From the NCBI GenBank assembly GCA_011799875.1, contig CM022300.1, positions 236,232,807 through 236,296,806 on the forward strand: a stretch of DNA of 64,000 nucleotides. The letters are read 5' to 3'. Within the stretch, counting starts at the first letter, position 1, and every line of letters starts with the position of its first letter. The notes under the pieces are model-generated. The model saw only the letters and a program-made list of their open reading frames with translations. It ran no database searches and was not told the DNA's origin. The position numbers and the translations under genes are program-made. This DNA comes from Thinopyrum elongatum (taxonomy: Eukaryota > Streptophyta > Magnoliopsida > Poales > Poaceae). Below are positions 11,740-23,169 of the stretch, one piece after another.

Positions 11740-13208
11740 CGCTAGACTCATCTCCTCATCCTCACTTTCTTTGTCTTCTTCTTTCTGTGGAATCACTTGG
11801 AAGTCGCTGGGCAACCCTGGACCTTTCTGTCCTCCGGTAAAAGCACCAACAAACTCATTGCAAAGATCTTACCATGAGGAAATGGAGTTTTCTGGCAGGT
11901 TCATCAACCAAGACCTCACATTGGGCTTAAGCACCAATGGGAAGTAATTGGCTAGCACCTTTTCATCTCTTCCCCCGGCAGCCTATACAGCAATGGTGTA
12001 AACGCCTAAGAACTCCGCTGGGTTTTGACTGTCGTCGTACTTTTCTGGTACTTGAGGCTTGAACACACGGATGGACGGCCAACGGACTTGCCGCAGCTCA
12101 CGTGTCAAAGCGGGGCACCCAACCTCATAAGATAGGTACCCACCAACAACGGGCATTGGTTCATCGACGACTGGGCCGTTGCGCTCGTCTAATTGACGGC
12201 GTGCCTCCCGGCACCGCTGAATAGTGGTGCGAGCGTCCTCCGCCCGACTTTCCAGCAACAGTTGCCTCTGATCCCGCTGCGTCTGCGGATCTGAGGAAGC
12301 CATGGATGCGTCATTGGGTTGCATGTCCTACTGGTTTTGCTGCGAAGGTCGAGGTTGCCACTGAGATTGATGTCGGGAGGGGACTGCACCGTGGGCGCAC
12401 CACCTGCCCCACGGCCCTCAGCTTGTGCTGCAGGCGCAGTTGGTGGATGTCGCGAGGGCTCCGCCAACTAGGACTTGTTCGCATCGGCAAACTCGATCAA
12501 ACTCGAAATGGTAGCCCTCCACTCATCCATCTTGTCAGCCACTGGAGGGAAATTCAGCAGCATCTGCGCCCGCGCCATCGCCTCCGTCACCGTTTGGGGC
12601 ATGTTAGAGCGTGAGGAACATGACGTCGCTCGACTCCTGGTGGAGCCTGCAGGAGCAGCGTTGCGGTCTCGTTGCCAAATCCTGAGGGCGGCAGTGGGCT
12701 AGCGCGGTGAGAGTGGCACCTGGAGATCTTGAACTTGATCAACTGGCGACTTGTCATGTGGGCACTGTTATGGAGGCACAACAGCACCGCTCGGCATCTT
12801 GCCGCGTTCATCTTGCGATGGGTGCGGTATGTGTCTCGATGTCGTCTCCCCCGCGGCTGCTGGGGTTGGTGCAGCGGGAGCATCTTGGCTTGCGCTGGAC
12901 CGGGTGGTGTTTCTCGGGTGGTTGCGCTCGCCGTCGCGTGGGGGAAGTGGGAGCTATACATCCGCACCGTCCACGCCATTGTTGTGATTGTCGCCAGAGG
13001 GTCGTTTGAGCTGACCGGCTCCGGCGTCCCTATTGTCAGCTCCCGCCACGGTGGGCATGGCGATGGCACCTCCTGTGCTGGCTGCACCCCCCGTGGCTTC
13101 CGCACCGCCCGCCGGAGTGGCGCTGCCTGCACCATACGCAGGCGAATGTGGTGGGAGTCTGGACGAGGATGGTTTTGTCATCATGGAGCCCTTCTTTTTG
13201 GGCGCCAT
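11740..13208 (-). pseudogene. gag of the TAT-like element
   Basis: An ATG at 13208 opens MAPKKKGSMMTKPSSSRL, an Ala/Gly/Pro-rich N-terminus typical of TAT gag, directly downstream of the primer-binding region. Frame changes follow. The 12324-11983 segment (CPALTRELRQVRWPSIRVFK, then YDDSQNPAEFLGVY) matches the start of the conserved gag domain. The protein is fragmented, and high GC content creates several long shadow frames on the other strand that I do not accept as genes. Confidence 0.7.
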
Positions 13209-13283
13209 GGATGATGAAGAAGACGCAGAACTTCACGTAGCCAATGCGCCACTCGCTGCTCTGATTTATGCCAATGCAGACAC

Positions 13284-13304
13284 CCCTTCCTTGCGCGCCA
13301 ACGA
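13284..13304 (-). other. Primer-binding and leader start of the TAT-like element
   Basis: Right inside the LTR, the minus strand reads TCGTTGGCGCGCAAGGAAGG, a mutated form of the TTGGCGCGCCAGGTAGGGG leader that is clean in the second TAT element at 49981-50001. Confidence 0.65.
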
Positions 13305-14178
13305 TGTCGGTGTGGAGCCAATGATCTATGGGGCAGTGCAGCCCCTTTGCTGGATCGGCAAGGGGTGGCGATCGACGCAAAGAGCAAACACAACAAGGAG
13401 CACACAATTTTACCCAGGTTCAGGCCGCTCGGAGGCATAAACCCCTACTCCTTCCTTTGGGTGTATTGGTGGTGTTTGAGCACAAGTACACGGAGCGCTC
13501 TCCCCCGGCAAGTGGTGGGAAGAGAGTAGCTACACTAATGCATATGCGTGAGGGTTGCAAAGATTTGAACCCCTTCTAATGTTGCCCTAGCCCTCCTTTT
13601 ATAGCTCAAGGGGTCACCACAGTGGCAAAAAGGTCATTACAGGGGTGATTAGACTGATACAGAGCTATCATACCTAACTCTGACAGTTAAGACAAAACAC
13701 ATTAAATGCGCTGCTAGGTGCCATGTGGAGGTTGAATCCCGGCAAGGTTGCCGTGCCGCTTATCGAGCTACCTCCTATTAGCGTGACACGCCATCAGGAT
13801 GGGTGTCAATAAAGGTGATTTACTCCTCCAGCAAGCTGACACGCACGGGTTACGTCCACCTAAGCACCTACGGGCTCGACACCTCACTAATCAGTGGCAA
13901 GGTTGGTCAGGGAGGCAGAGTGCTTGTGTTGGCGGGAAGCCCATGCCCGAAGGGCTTGCCGGGGCTTGACTCGCCGGCTCATTCCTGCCGGAGTTGGTTG
14001 CTTCCGTTGTGATATTTGTAGCTTGTTCCAATGCTTGGTCTCTTTAATGCTCTCCTTGATCTCACGAAGAGCGGCTTCTCTAGTTTAGTTGTGTATGAGA
14101 CTTGGCACTTGATGTATGAGTTGCAATGCGCCTGTGCATAAGTCAAGGCAGCAAACACTCACGTTTGTTGCACCGACA
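13305..14178 (-). repeat. 5' LTR of the TAT-like element (874 bp)
   Basis: It is bounded by the 8-bp inverted ends TGTCGGTG (13305-13312) and CACCGACA (14171-14178), with the primer-binding region immediately inside. The right boundary coincides exactly with the break in homology between the two copia LTR copies. Confidence 0.88.
13596..13604 (-). promoter_or_regulatory. LTR TATA-like box
   Basis: CTATAAAAG on the minus strand inside the TAT LTR, about 300 bp upstream of its 3' end. Confidence 0.5.
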
Positions 14179-15058
14179 GTAGGAATGGAAACACTTGATC
14201 TCAACACATGAGTAGGTGGTTCTCTCTCAGAAAATGAATGGTGGAAGTGTAGGCACGTTCTGATGGCTCTCCTCAATGAGGAAGAAGGGGTGGAGGGGTA
14301 TACATAGCCTCCACACAAAATCCAACCGTTACACACTTTTGACCCATCTCGGTGGCACCGATCTGTGTAAAAATATGAATGTTGGGAATCTTGGTGGGAC
14401 CGACGGGAACAACTCGGTGGGACCGATGTGCAAGGGCTTAGGGCAAACCTCATCTCGGTGGCACCGATTGCATCATCTCGATGAGACCGAAGTGAAGCAA
14501 TAAGGCAACGGAGAATCAGTCAAGACATCTCGGTGAGACCGATTGCAATTCTTGGTGGGACCAAAGTGATTGCAACAAGTCACAGAGAGCTGGCAAGGCC
14601 ATCTCGGTGGGATCGAGATCCATATTGGTGGAACCGAACTGTTAGGATTTTGACAGTGGCTAAGTCCAGATGAACTCGGTGGCTCCGGGTACGAAATATC
14701 TGTGGGACCAAGTTGGAATTTAGGGTTTGGACATATTTGGATAGAGAAAGTGGCAGAGGGTTTTGGAGCAATATCACTAAGCACTTGAGCAACAAGATCA
14801 TTAAACAACACCTCATCCGCTTTTAATAGTATTGGCTTTCCTATGGACTCAGTGTGATCTTGGATCACTTAAACAAAAATGTAGAGTCTTGAGCTTTTGC
14901 CAATCCTTTTCCTTAGCATTCTGAGGGGTCCACATCTCTAGTCCTTGCCATGCCAATCATTGAACATCCTAAAATATTTATCTTGAATGGACATTAGTTT
15001 AATGAGATATATGTTGTTATGAATTACGAAAACCACCCGAGGATTAGTTGCACTTTCA
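14179..15058 (-). repeat. 3' LTR of the Sirevirus-like element (5' portion only)
   Basis: It starts TGAAAGTGCAACTAATCC on the minus strand at 15058 and matches the 5' LTR down to 14179, where the TAT element is inserted. The remaining roughly 670 bp of this LTR must lie beyond the left edge. A TATA position equivalent to that of the 5' LTR has one transition (CTATGTATAC). Confidence 0.9.
14347..14690. repeat. Array of short TCGGT-N-ACCGA palindromes in the 3' LTR
   Basis: About ten copies of a near-palindrome such as CTCGGTGGCACCGAT, ACTCGGTGGGACCGATG or CTCGGTGAGACCGAT occur at irregular spacing in about 340 bp. Several have lost symmetry by single transitions. A matching array is at 22429-22795 in the 5' LTR. 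Confidence 0.9.
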
Positions 15059-15072
15059 ATCACCCCCTTTTT
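15059..15072 (-). other. Polypurine tract at the 3' LTR
   Basis: AAAAAGGGGGTGAT on the minus strand abuts the LTR start. Further purine runs lie upstream at 15162-15175 (TTTAGGGGGAGCTC) and about 15530-15545 (CCAAAGGGGGAGAA), a multiplicity known from Sireviruses. Confidence 0.8.
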
Positions 15073-15834
15073 GGTAATTGATGACAACATACCGATCAAA
15101 GCTTTGACAAATGATTAAATGAATGAACTACATCATTGCTTTGAGAAGTATGTGATAAGAAAGAGCTCCCCCTAAATTTGTGCATTATTAAAACTTTGCG
15201 TTTGAATGCAAATGCACAATCGATTAGGATCATGGGTCACTCTTCCATGTCACATACAACTTGGTGGGGCGCACAAAATGATATGAATGGAATAGTAAGC
15301 ATGCATCACCAAAAACATAAAGTGAATGATCATACACAAATAATGATAGAGATAGACCATTAAGCATCACATGAAGCATAGTTTAATCAATCACACATAA
15401 CCAACGTAGTATCTCACAAGCATAACAACCAAAGTAGCATACACCAAATAGTAGCAAGAACTCAAGAAAAACCAACAAGCAAAAGAAACAAGACACTCTC
15501 TCACTCGAAGCCTAATGATCTATACATATTCTCCCCCTTTGGCAACAAGTACCAAAAAGCTCGAATAAGCATAGGACTATGTGGCTCTCTAGGAACGATC
15601 CTTGGCAGCTCCTGAAGGGGACTTCTGGTTGGCGGCTCCGGTGTGCATAGATGGCGTTGAGAGAAGAGCATCTGCAAAAGCTTCGTTTGACGTCCGCTGA
15701 ACTGGTGGAGTAGAGACTGGAGGTGGCACAGTGGCAGTGGCGGCAGGTGCAGAGTGAGTGGTCCTCGTGTCTGCAACTAGCACGGTAGCAGATCTGGGTG
15801 CCCTAGGTACCGTCTGGAACCTCTCAATTGTAGC

Positions 15835-17702
15835 TCACTCATCTCCACTGGCCTGTGCAGCGGCTCTAGCAGCATCAACGTCTTCCTTCAGCTTCGTCAC
15901 AACTGACTGAACCTCGGTGATCTTTACATCATGATCATATATCTTGGCCTTGACCACCCACTCTAAGCTCTCCTGGTTCTTGGAAATGTTGGCCATACTT
16001 TTCTCAATCCTCAGGGTAGCTTCGAGCAGATATGTCATTTGATCATTCTTTGTCTTGAGGTTGGCTATGGGAGCATTGGGTGCTGATGCCTTCTGTGCTA
16101 CTCTTGCTTCAGCAGCTGCCTGGATCCTTTCTTGTGCCTCAACAGATGTGGGGTGTAAAGAATCCATCACCACCACATTATCCTCAAACTCTGGCAATAA
16201 GGGTAGATTCTCTCGATCAAGAAGATAAGTGCTTGTTCCAACCTTGGACTTGATGACGAACTGTATGTGCGGAGCAAATCCACATGATCTCTTTTGGTCA
16301 GCCGCGGTTCTCTTGACTGTCTTGACTATCAGGCACATGACCTTCAATTTCTATGGTGTATCAAACAAATGCAACAAGTTGATGGAGTGGCCACGGATCA
16401 TCTTGTCATCTCCAGACTTGGGCGATAGAGTATACCTCAAGATTATGTTGGTGGTGGCCAAACCAGCAAGCAAGTGCTTCACTGAACCAAACTTGTGAGT
16501 TTCCACATCATCTTCAGGAATGGGCTTGTACATGTTTGCCATGGAGTTGTGATACATATTTGGCTTTGCATAGACGTCAATGTAATCCTCTTATTCCTCT
16601 GGAGCATTAAGAAGTGTAGCCCACTCTGAGATGGTCGACTGGTACCTATGTCCTTCAGTCATCCACACAATTCTACCATCTGGATAAAAATGTGATGTGG
16701 AGTAGAATTGCATGATCATCTCGTCATTCCACTTTGTGAGCTTCTGACCAACAAAGTCTTCAACACCTGCCCTCTTGAACCTCTCATGAATATGGGGGAA
16801 GTTGTCCTCATTTGCAAAAATGTACTTCCAATATACCCATTTAATGTCACTGACTATTGGTTTCTTGTCAAGCAACACTGTCTCATAGAAGTCTTGTTGC
16901 TCTCTGCTATTGAAACGATAGTCATATGCAATTCTCCTCTTTGTAGCATATGGGTCAATCAATCTCCACTGATGCAAACCTTTATCCTTTCTCAGCTTCA
17001 TGTTTTCTGCAACTGGATGAGCATTGTCATGTTCTAGAATCTTGGGTCTCAACCTTCATAGCACTGATGGCTCAATCTCAGCTTCAGGCACTGGGGCCTT
17101 GTTCTTTTCACTAGAAGAAATATTCCTTGTTGACCTCTTAGGTGTAGGAGCTTTGGGCTTGGACTTGGGCTTGGAGGGAGCAGCAGACTTCATAGCATCT
17201 GACATAAGCTTCTGAGTCTTGTTGGAGGTGCATCTGCAATAGGTTCCTCATCATCATCATCATCATCATCAGCAACCATGGAGGGTTTGCCAATGACACG
17301 AGCAGTTGTCTTCCTTGGCCTCTTCTTCTTCTTGCCTGCATCAGCCTCTGTATCACTAGGATCCTCAAGTGTGAATATCATGGTTTCTCTTGGAGCTGTG
17401 GCTTTGTCAGACTTGGAAAGAGGAACTTTCCTCACAGTTGTTCTATCCTTGGCACTTGGCCTGGTGCTAGCAGAAGTACCATATTTTTTCCTTAGCACTG
17501 CCTTCTTCTTGGATGTGGCCTCACTTGCCACAAAATCTTCATCCTCATCATCTGAGGTTCTCTTCTTCCTGGTTTTGGTGGCAGCCTTTGGAAGATCTGG
17601 AGAGCTTCTTATGCCTTCATAGTAGCTGCCCTCAGGACTAGATCCCTCACTGAGATCCTCATGCTGCTCTAACATGTTCTGATTATCACTGGCACTAGAC
17701 AT
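15835..17702 (-). pseudogene. Extra (env-position) ORF of the Sirevirus-like element
   Basis: An ATG at 17702 opens a Ser/Lys/Asp-rich N-terminus including an aspartate run encoded by a (ATC)n stretch at 17246-17272. After a frame change near 17190 it continues through 17052-16591 (KLTKWNDEMIMQFYSTSHFY, GHRYQSTISEWATLLNAPEE), then past in-frame stops at about 16588 and 16348 to a C-terminal helical, coiled-coil-like region (LLEATLRIEKSMANISKNQE) ending at 15835. A related protein is encoded by the Maximus-like element at 23170-24526. Its role is unknown; it occupies the position called env-like in Sireviruses, but I see no clear signal peptide or membrane anchor. Confidence 0.75.
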
Positions 17703-19186
17703 CTTGCAAGCAGACCCTATGAATAGATATGTATGGGCAGAGTAGATGAGTCATCACAAAAGCAGATGATTTTTCAAAATTTGAGTTCAAATCTTAGTTC
17801 TAGGTTTTCACAGAATGCATTTCTGATCTACCGAGTTGGTCATTTCGGTGATACCGAAGAACTTCATAGAACCAAAACACTCCATTTCGGTCAGACCGAG
17901 ATGTGGTTTGGTGTCTCCGAGTTGCTAGGGTTTCACTGAAATTTACTTTCGATCTCACAGATTAGCACTTCTCGGTGGTAGCAAGACCTACTAGTGCAAT
18001 GGTCAGAGCCAAATCGGTGACTCCGAAAATTCCTAATCGGTCAGTTCGAGATGCTTTCAGCGGAAACCTAAACCTAAAATCTTTGCTCGAAACTAATCTA
18101 AGGAATCAATTTGGTTGATAGAGGAAATTCATTCATAGCAAGATACATGGCAATTCCCTAGTGCATTGAATTGGAGAAAATGAAGCACGAGGGGGTCGAA
18201 TCTCACCCTAACTTGGTGGAGATCCTCTATGGGGGCAATGACGAGGAAGATTCTGTTGACGGCGACGGATTCTGGCGGCGAGAGCACACAGGAGACAGGG
18301 GTGACGATCTAGAGACCAAGGCGACGGCAGCAACGGGGTGCAGGGGTCGTGACGTTTGAAGAATTTTTCAACCGTATGGGCCCGCAGGATATATACCCGT
18401 GTGCTGTCGGTGGCACTGAATGGAACAAATCGATGGCATCAAGATGTGTTACTGTGAGCAGTTACATCATATTGGTGGCTCCGAGTTGGTCTAATCGGTA
18501 GCACCGAGATCAAAAACCTAGATCAATCAAGCTGTTTTAGTGAGTCCGAGTAGGAGTGGATTGGCCACACCGAAAACAACTTTGAAGGTTTTGGAGATCA
18601 GCCCTTTCAGATCGGTGACTTCGAGTGCGCCTCGAATGGAGAAACCAAGACAATAAAAACAACAAATGGATATCCTCGAATGGAGAAAATATGCAAATCA
18701 ACATGCTCACACAGTAAGGTAGAAAATGAAATATGTGTCAAACATGCACAACCAATTCTAGCATCTATCAAGCAATTGGCGATGACTAGGTCATCTATAT
18801 ATGAGTATATTGACTTAAGAGTCAAATGAGAGCATTTGATCATAGGTCATACTCATCATTTAAGCACAAGTGGGGTTGCCACTTTTACATAAAGCATTAA
18901 TGTGCTCACATCACTAGAGTTGGTTTAGCTCAATTTTTAGAGCAAAGCTCCCCTAGATGTGATATCCCCCCAAAGAGGAATGAACTAACCTTGGGTTTTG
19001 TCGATGATGAGATAGTGAAGATGTGGATGCTCAATGTTGATGTAGACCATCAAGAGTTCGGAGCAATCCTTTGGAGTTTTTGCACTTTCAATACCTACAT
19101 GGGTTAATCCCGCAAGGAACATACAAGGATATCCATAGACATAGAGTGAAATGCACATATGATGATGTCCATGAAAGCATTAGGTT
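17703..19186 (-). other. Non-coding stretch in place of pol, with a second palindrome array
   Basis: No protease, integrase, RT or RNase H motif is visible here. Instead 17829-18620 holds about ten TCGGT-N-ACCGA-type near-palindromes (for example TTTCGGTGATACCGAAG and AATCGGTAGCACCGAGAT), otherwise typical of the LTRs of this element. At 19081-19090 the minus strand reads TGAAAGTGCA, the first ten bases of the LTR, without LTR similarity after it. Purine tracts occur around 18945-18975. Recombination with LTR-like sequence during loss of pol is a possible explanation. Confidence 0.6.
17829..18620. repeat. Palindrome array in the internal region
   Basis: Scattered copies of TCGGT...ACCGA and half-degenerate versions over about 790 bp, similar in motif but not in surrounding sequence to the arrays in the two LTRs. 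Confidence 0.75.
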
Positions 19187-19189
19187 ACC

Positions 19190-21503
19190 TTGTCCCTTGT
19201 CTTACCAACAAGAGGGTTTGTGACTCCATGAGCTTAGTGCAAGATGTGAAAGTTCATTGCACAAGTCCTTGCCGAAATGAATATGAGTGAAGTATGTTGG
19301 CGGAGTCACCCTCAAGAACACTCTAGTTCTTCTTCTTTGGGACCCACATCAACTTGATGGGAATCCTTGGAGTTGTAGTCAAACTTGATGAAGTAGAGAT
19401 TGAAGTAGTCTTGGGAACCCACTTGACCATGGCTTTAGGAGCTTATTCAAATGAGTTAATCTCCTCTTGAAGCTTGTCCTTGCCTTTTAGCTTGTCGTCT
19501 TGTGGTGGAAGATCATCTTGAGCTTGCATTCCCCCAAAAGAAGTGGGGTCATACTTCTCTTGTTGAGGAACAAACTTCGTCTTGGGGTATTGATCTTCTT
19601 CTCATTCAACTCCAATGGCATTGAACTTTCGTTCAAAACCAACATCTTGATTCTTCCGGTGTCTTCCTTTCTTGCGTACAATTTCCGCAAATTGCTTACT
19701 CCCGGCAAGATTCTTGTAAACACCTTTCTCTATAATTCCCTTCAATAAGCTATTTTCTTGCTCAAGTGTAACTTGGCTAAGAGAATCATTAGTGGAATCC
19801 AAAGAATTACTAGAAGCAACAATATTGAATTTAGCATGGTTATTGTTACTACTAGAAGAATAATCTTTCTTGCTCTTGTTACTAGGTTTAACCTGTGGAA
19901 TGTAAGTAGATAAGAGGAGATATTTGACAATATAAGAATAACTCTTCTTTCGAAGATCATCATTGATTGCTTTTAGAAACTCATGCTCTTGATCTAAATT
20001 TAGCTTCTCGAAGCATAGCTTCTCATGAGTTCTTAGGAGCTCACTATGATCCTCTTGAGTTGTTTCATGAGCTAACTTAAGAGTGTTTAGTTCTTTAGTT
20101 AGATGCTCAATCTCCTTCTTATCATTGTGATTCGTTTCATCTTGATAAGCATGATTACTAGCAAGTTCATTTTAGTTTTCATCACTAGTTTTCTCAACAA
20201 GTAAATCATCATCACCTAGCAAATCATCTTCATCACTATTGAAATCAAGATACTCAGGGTGTGATACCTTGGGGCCTTTAGCCATGAAGCATCTTCCAAC
20301 TCCTTGCATTTGGTGAATCAAATATGTCGTGGGAGTTGGATGACACTAGAGCAAGACCGGGAACACCTTCATCTTGAGTATATTCGGAGTCCGAGTGATA
20401 GCTTCTCTCAGAGTAGTTGTCGGAGCCGGAAACCCATTCACCAACATGAGCTTGATGTCTTCGTCTTGTGTAGCTCTTTGATGACTTGTCTTTCCTTTCT
20501 GAATCCTTGCTTCTTAGAGAGGGTCTTTGCTCATAACGATCATCTCTACTCCTTCTCCCTCTATGAGGTGAATCATCTCTTCTACTCCTCCTTTTTGGTG
20601 GGTCTTCTATTTTCTTGTAGGGAGTCGTACACTCATTGGAATAGTGTCTGGGTCTTCCACAATTATAGCAGTTACGATCACGACGAGAAGATCTTTTCTC
20701 ATTGTAGGACCTTGAATTGGAGCTTCTCTCTTTGCTTCACCTCTTGTAGAACTTGTTGAAGTTTTTTACCATTAAGCTCAATTCTTCATTGGAGACTTGC
20801 TTGTCATTTGATGTTGTAGGAGCATCACTTGAAGCTTTGTATGCACCACTTGACTTGTTGTGGAGCTCTTCCTTATCCTTGAGTGACATCTCATGAGCAA
20901 CAATTCTACCAATGACTTCCATGGGCTTGAGATCTTTGTAATTGGGCATCATTTGGATCAATGTGCACACGGTATCATATTTTCCATCCAAACCTCTAAG
21001 GATCTTCTTGATGATGAATTTATCGGTCATCTCTTCACTTCCTAAGCCGGCAATCTCATTTGTGATGAGAGCAAGCCTAGAGTACATTTCAACAATTCCT
21101 TCACCATCCTTCATCTTGAACTTGTCAAGTTGACTTTGAAGCACATCCAACTTGGATTCCTTGACGGACTCGGTACCTTCGTGCATATCAATCAAAGTAT
21201 CCCAAATTTCCTTTGCATTCTCAAGCGGCTGACTTTGTTGAATTCCTCAGGACACAATCCATTGAAGAGAATATCACAATCTTGAGCATTGTATTGCAAC
21301 ATCTTCAATTCTTCTGCGGTCGCTTCATGGTTCGGTTCTCTACCATCCTCAAAGAATTCACCTTGCAAGCCAATACAAACAACAACCCAAATGGCGGGGT
21401 TATGACCAAGAATATGCATTTTCATCTTATGCTTCCAACTAGCAAAATTTGTACAATCAAAATAAGGACCTCTATGGTGATAGTTACCCTCACTAGATGC
21501 CAT
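19190..21503 (-). pseudogene. gag of the Sirevirus-like element
   Basis: An ATG at 21503 opens MASSEGNYHHRGPYFDCTNF followed by the copia gag (UBN2-like) domain. A frame change at about 21195 is followed by 21195-20737 with LDVLQSQLDKFKMKDGEGI. The zinc knuckle CX2CX4HX4C (CYNCGRPRHYSNEC) is encoded at 20670-20629. Further down, a C-terminal gag extension can be followed to about 19190 (APKAMVKWVPKTTS, IPIKLMWVPKKKN) through stops. The polyprotein then breaks off where protease should begin. Gag would form the RNA-packaging particle. Confidence 0.85.
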
Positions 21504-21570
21504 ACTCTCCTAGGTCATGAAACCAAGGCTATGATCACCAAATCAATGGAAATCAAGGCTTACGGAGACC

Positions 21571-21587
21571 AAAGCTCTAATACCAGT
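21571..21587 (-). other. Primer-binding site, initiator tRNA-Met type
   Basis: ACTGGTATTAGAGCTTT on the minus strand abuts the 5' LTR end; it differs by one base from the usual TGGTATCAGAGC of copia elements. Confidence 0.85.
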
Positions 21588-22380
21588 TGTAGGATCAAAA
21601 TTATGTCTAGAGGGGGGATTAGACTACTTGACCAAATAAAAATCTTTCCTTTTGCCAATTTTAGTTGTGGGCATATTTTAGTAATTATGACAAGTCAAGC
21701 AATCAACCTACACATGCAATTCTACGAGTATAGCAGCGGAATGTAAAACATTGCATATGAAGGTAAAGGGAAGGGTTTGGAGAAGGCAAACGCAATGGGG
21801 ACACAAAGATTTTTGGCATGGTTTCGATAGGTGGTGCTATCGTACATCGACGTTGATGGAGACTTCAACCCACAAAGGGTAACGGCTGCACGAGTCCACG
21901 GAGGGCTCCACCAATGAAGGGTCCATGAAGAAGCAACCTTGTCTATCCCACCATGGCCATCACCTACGAAGGACTTGCCTCACTCGGGTAGATCTTCACG
22001 AAGTAGGCGATCTCCTTGCCCTTACAAACTTCTTGGTTCAACTCCACATCATGTCGGAGGCTCCCAAGCGACACATAACCAATCTAGGAGACACCACTCT
22101 CCAAAAGGTAATAGATGGTGTGTTGATGATGAACTCCTTGCTCTTGTGCTCCAAATGATAGTCTCCCCAACACTCAATTCTCTCTCACATATTTGGCTAT
22201 GGTGGAAGAAGGATTTGAGTGGAAAGCAACTTGGGGAAGGCTAGAAATCAGGGTTCAAATGGTAGGTATGGAAACACTTGATCTCAACAGATGAGTAGGT
22301 GGTTCTCTCTCAGAAAATGAATGGTGGAAGTGTGGGCACGTTCTGATGGCTCTCCTCAATGTGGAAGAAGGGGTGGAGGG

Positions 22381-22390
22381 GTATATATAG
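22381..22390 (-). promoter_or_regulatory. LTR TATA-like box
   Basis: CTATATATAC on the minus strand, immediately downstream of the palindrome array in transcription direction. Confidence 0.55.
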
Positions 22391-22428
22391 CCTCCACACA
22401 AAATCCAACCGTTACACACTTTTGACCC

Positions 22429-22795
22429 ATCTCGGTGGCACCAATCAGAAAACTCGGTGGCACCGATCTGTGTAAAAATATGAATGTTGGGAATCTTGGT
22501 GGGACCGATGGGAACAACTCGGTGGGACCGATGTGCAAGGGCTTAGGGCAAACCTTATCTCGGTGGCGCCGATCGCATCATCTCGGTGAGACTGAAGTGA
22601 AGCAATAAGGCAACGAAGAACCAGTCAAGCCATCTCGGTGAGACTGATTGCAATTCTCGATGGGACCGAACTGATTGCAACAAGTCATAGAGAGCTGGCA
22701 AGGCCATATCGGTGGGACCGAGATTAATATCGGTGGAACCGAACTGTTAGGGTTTTGACAGTGGCCAAGTCCAGATGAACTCGGTGGCTCCGGGT
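22429..22795. repeat. Palindrome array in the 5' LTR
   Basis: About eleven TCGGT-N-ACCGA near-palindromes (CTCGGTGGCACCGATCTG, ATCGGTGGGACCGAGAT and so on) lie just upstream of the TATA-like box in the transcription sense. One more unit is present than in the 3' LTR. Confidence 0.9.
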
Positions 22796-23169
22796 AGGAA
22801 ATATCGATGGGGTCAAGTTGGAATTTAGGGGTTGGACATATTTGGATAGAGAAAGTGGCTGAGGGTTTTGGAGCAATATCACTAAGCACTAGAGCAACCA
22901 GATCATTAGGCAACACCTCATCCCCTTTTAATAGTATTGGATTTCCTATGGACTCAATGTGATCTTGGATCACTTAAACGAAAATGTATAGCCTTGAGCT
23001 TTTGCCAATCCTTTTACTTAACATTTTGAGGGGTCCACATCTCTAGTCCTTGCCATGCCAACCATTGAACATCCTGAAATATTTATCTTCAATGGACATT
23101 AGTTCAATGAGATATATGTTGTTATGAATTACCAAAACCACCCGTGGATTAGTTGCACTTTCACCAATA

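Larger units (their letters stand above)
5900..14178 (-). mobile_element. TAT-like Ty3/gypsy element, interrupted twice
   Basis: On the minus strand the order is 5' LTR (14178-13305), primer-binding region, gag, protease, reverse transcriptase, RNase H and integrase. It was inserted into the 3' LTR of the copia element to its right: its LTR ends in CACCGACA at 14178 and the copia LTR resumes at 14179. It is itself interrupted by a solo LTR at 8182-9743 and by the Athila-like element at 5899. Its 3' LTR lies outside the window. All coding domains carry stops or frame changes. Confidence 0.85.
14179..23163 (-). mobile_element. Sirevirus-like Ty1/copia element, pol deleted
   Basis: On the minus strand: 5' LTR (23163-21588), initiator-Met-type primer site, gag with a CCHC knuckle, then a non-coding stretch where pol should be, an extra (env-position) ORF, several polypurine stretches, and a 3' LTR (15058-14179) cut by the TAT insertion. 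The extra ORF downstream of the pol position and the repeated AAAGGGGGAG-like tracts are features of the Sirevirus lineage, which includes Maximus. Bases 23164-23168 (CCAAT) flank the 5' LTR; the matching copy is outside the window. Without protease, integrase and RT it cannot be autonomous. Confidence 0.82.
21588..23163 (-). repeat. 5' LTR of the Sirevirus-like element (1,576 bp)
   Basis: It starts TGAAAGTGCAACTAATCC at 23163 and ends GATCCTACA at 21588 on the minus strand, directly before the primer-binding site. It contains a TATA-like box and a palindrome array. Confidence 0.92.

Noticed and set aside
12587..13135. Long minus-strand ORF overlapping the start of TAT gag, and long plus-strand ORFs at 12729-13214
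   Set aside because: They result from high GC content and few stops; the gag start at 13208 next to the primer-binding leader explains the region.
20304..20759. 151-codon plus-strand ORF
   Set aside because: Complement of the copia gag and zinc-knuckle region; no domain.
21925..22244. Overlapping plus-strand ORFs in the copia 5' LTR
   Set aside because: They lie inside an LTR, have no motif and cannot be checked in the 3' LTR, which is truncated before this part.
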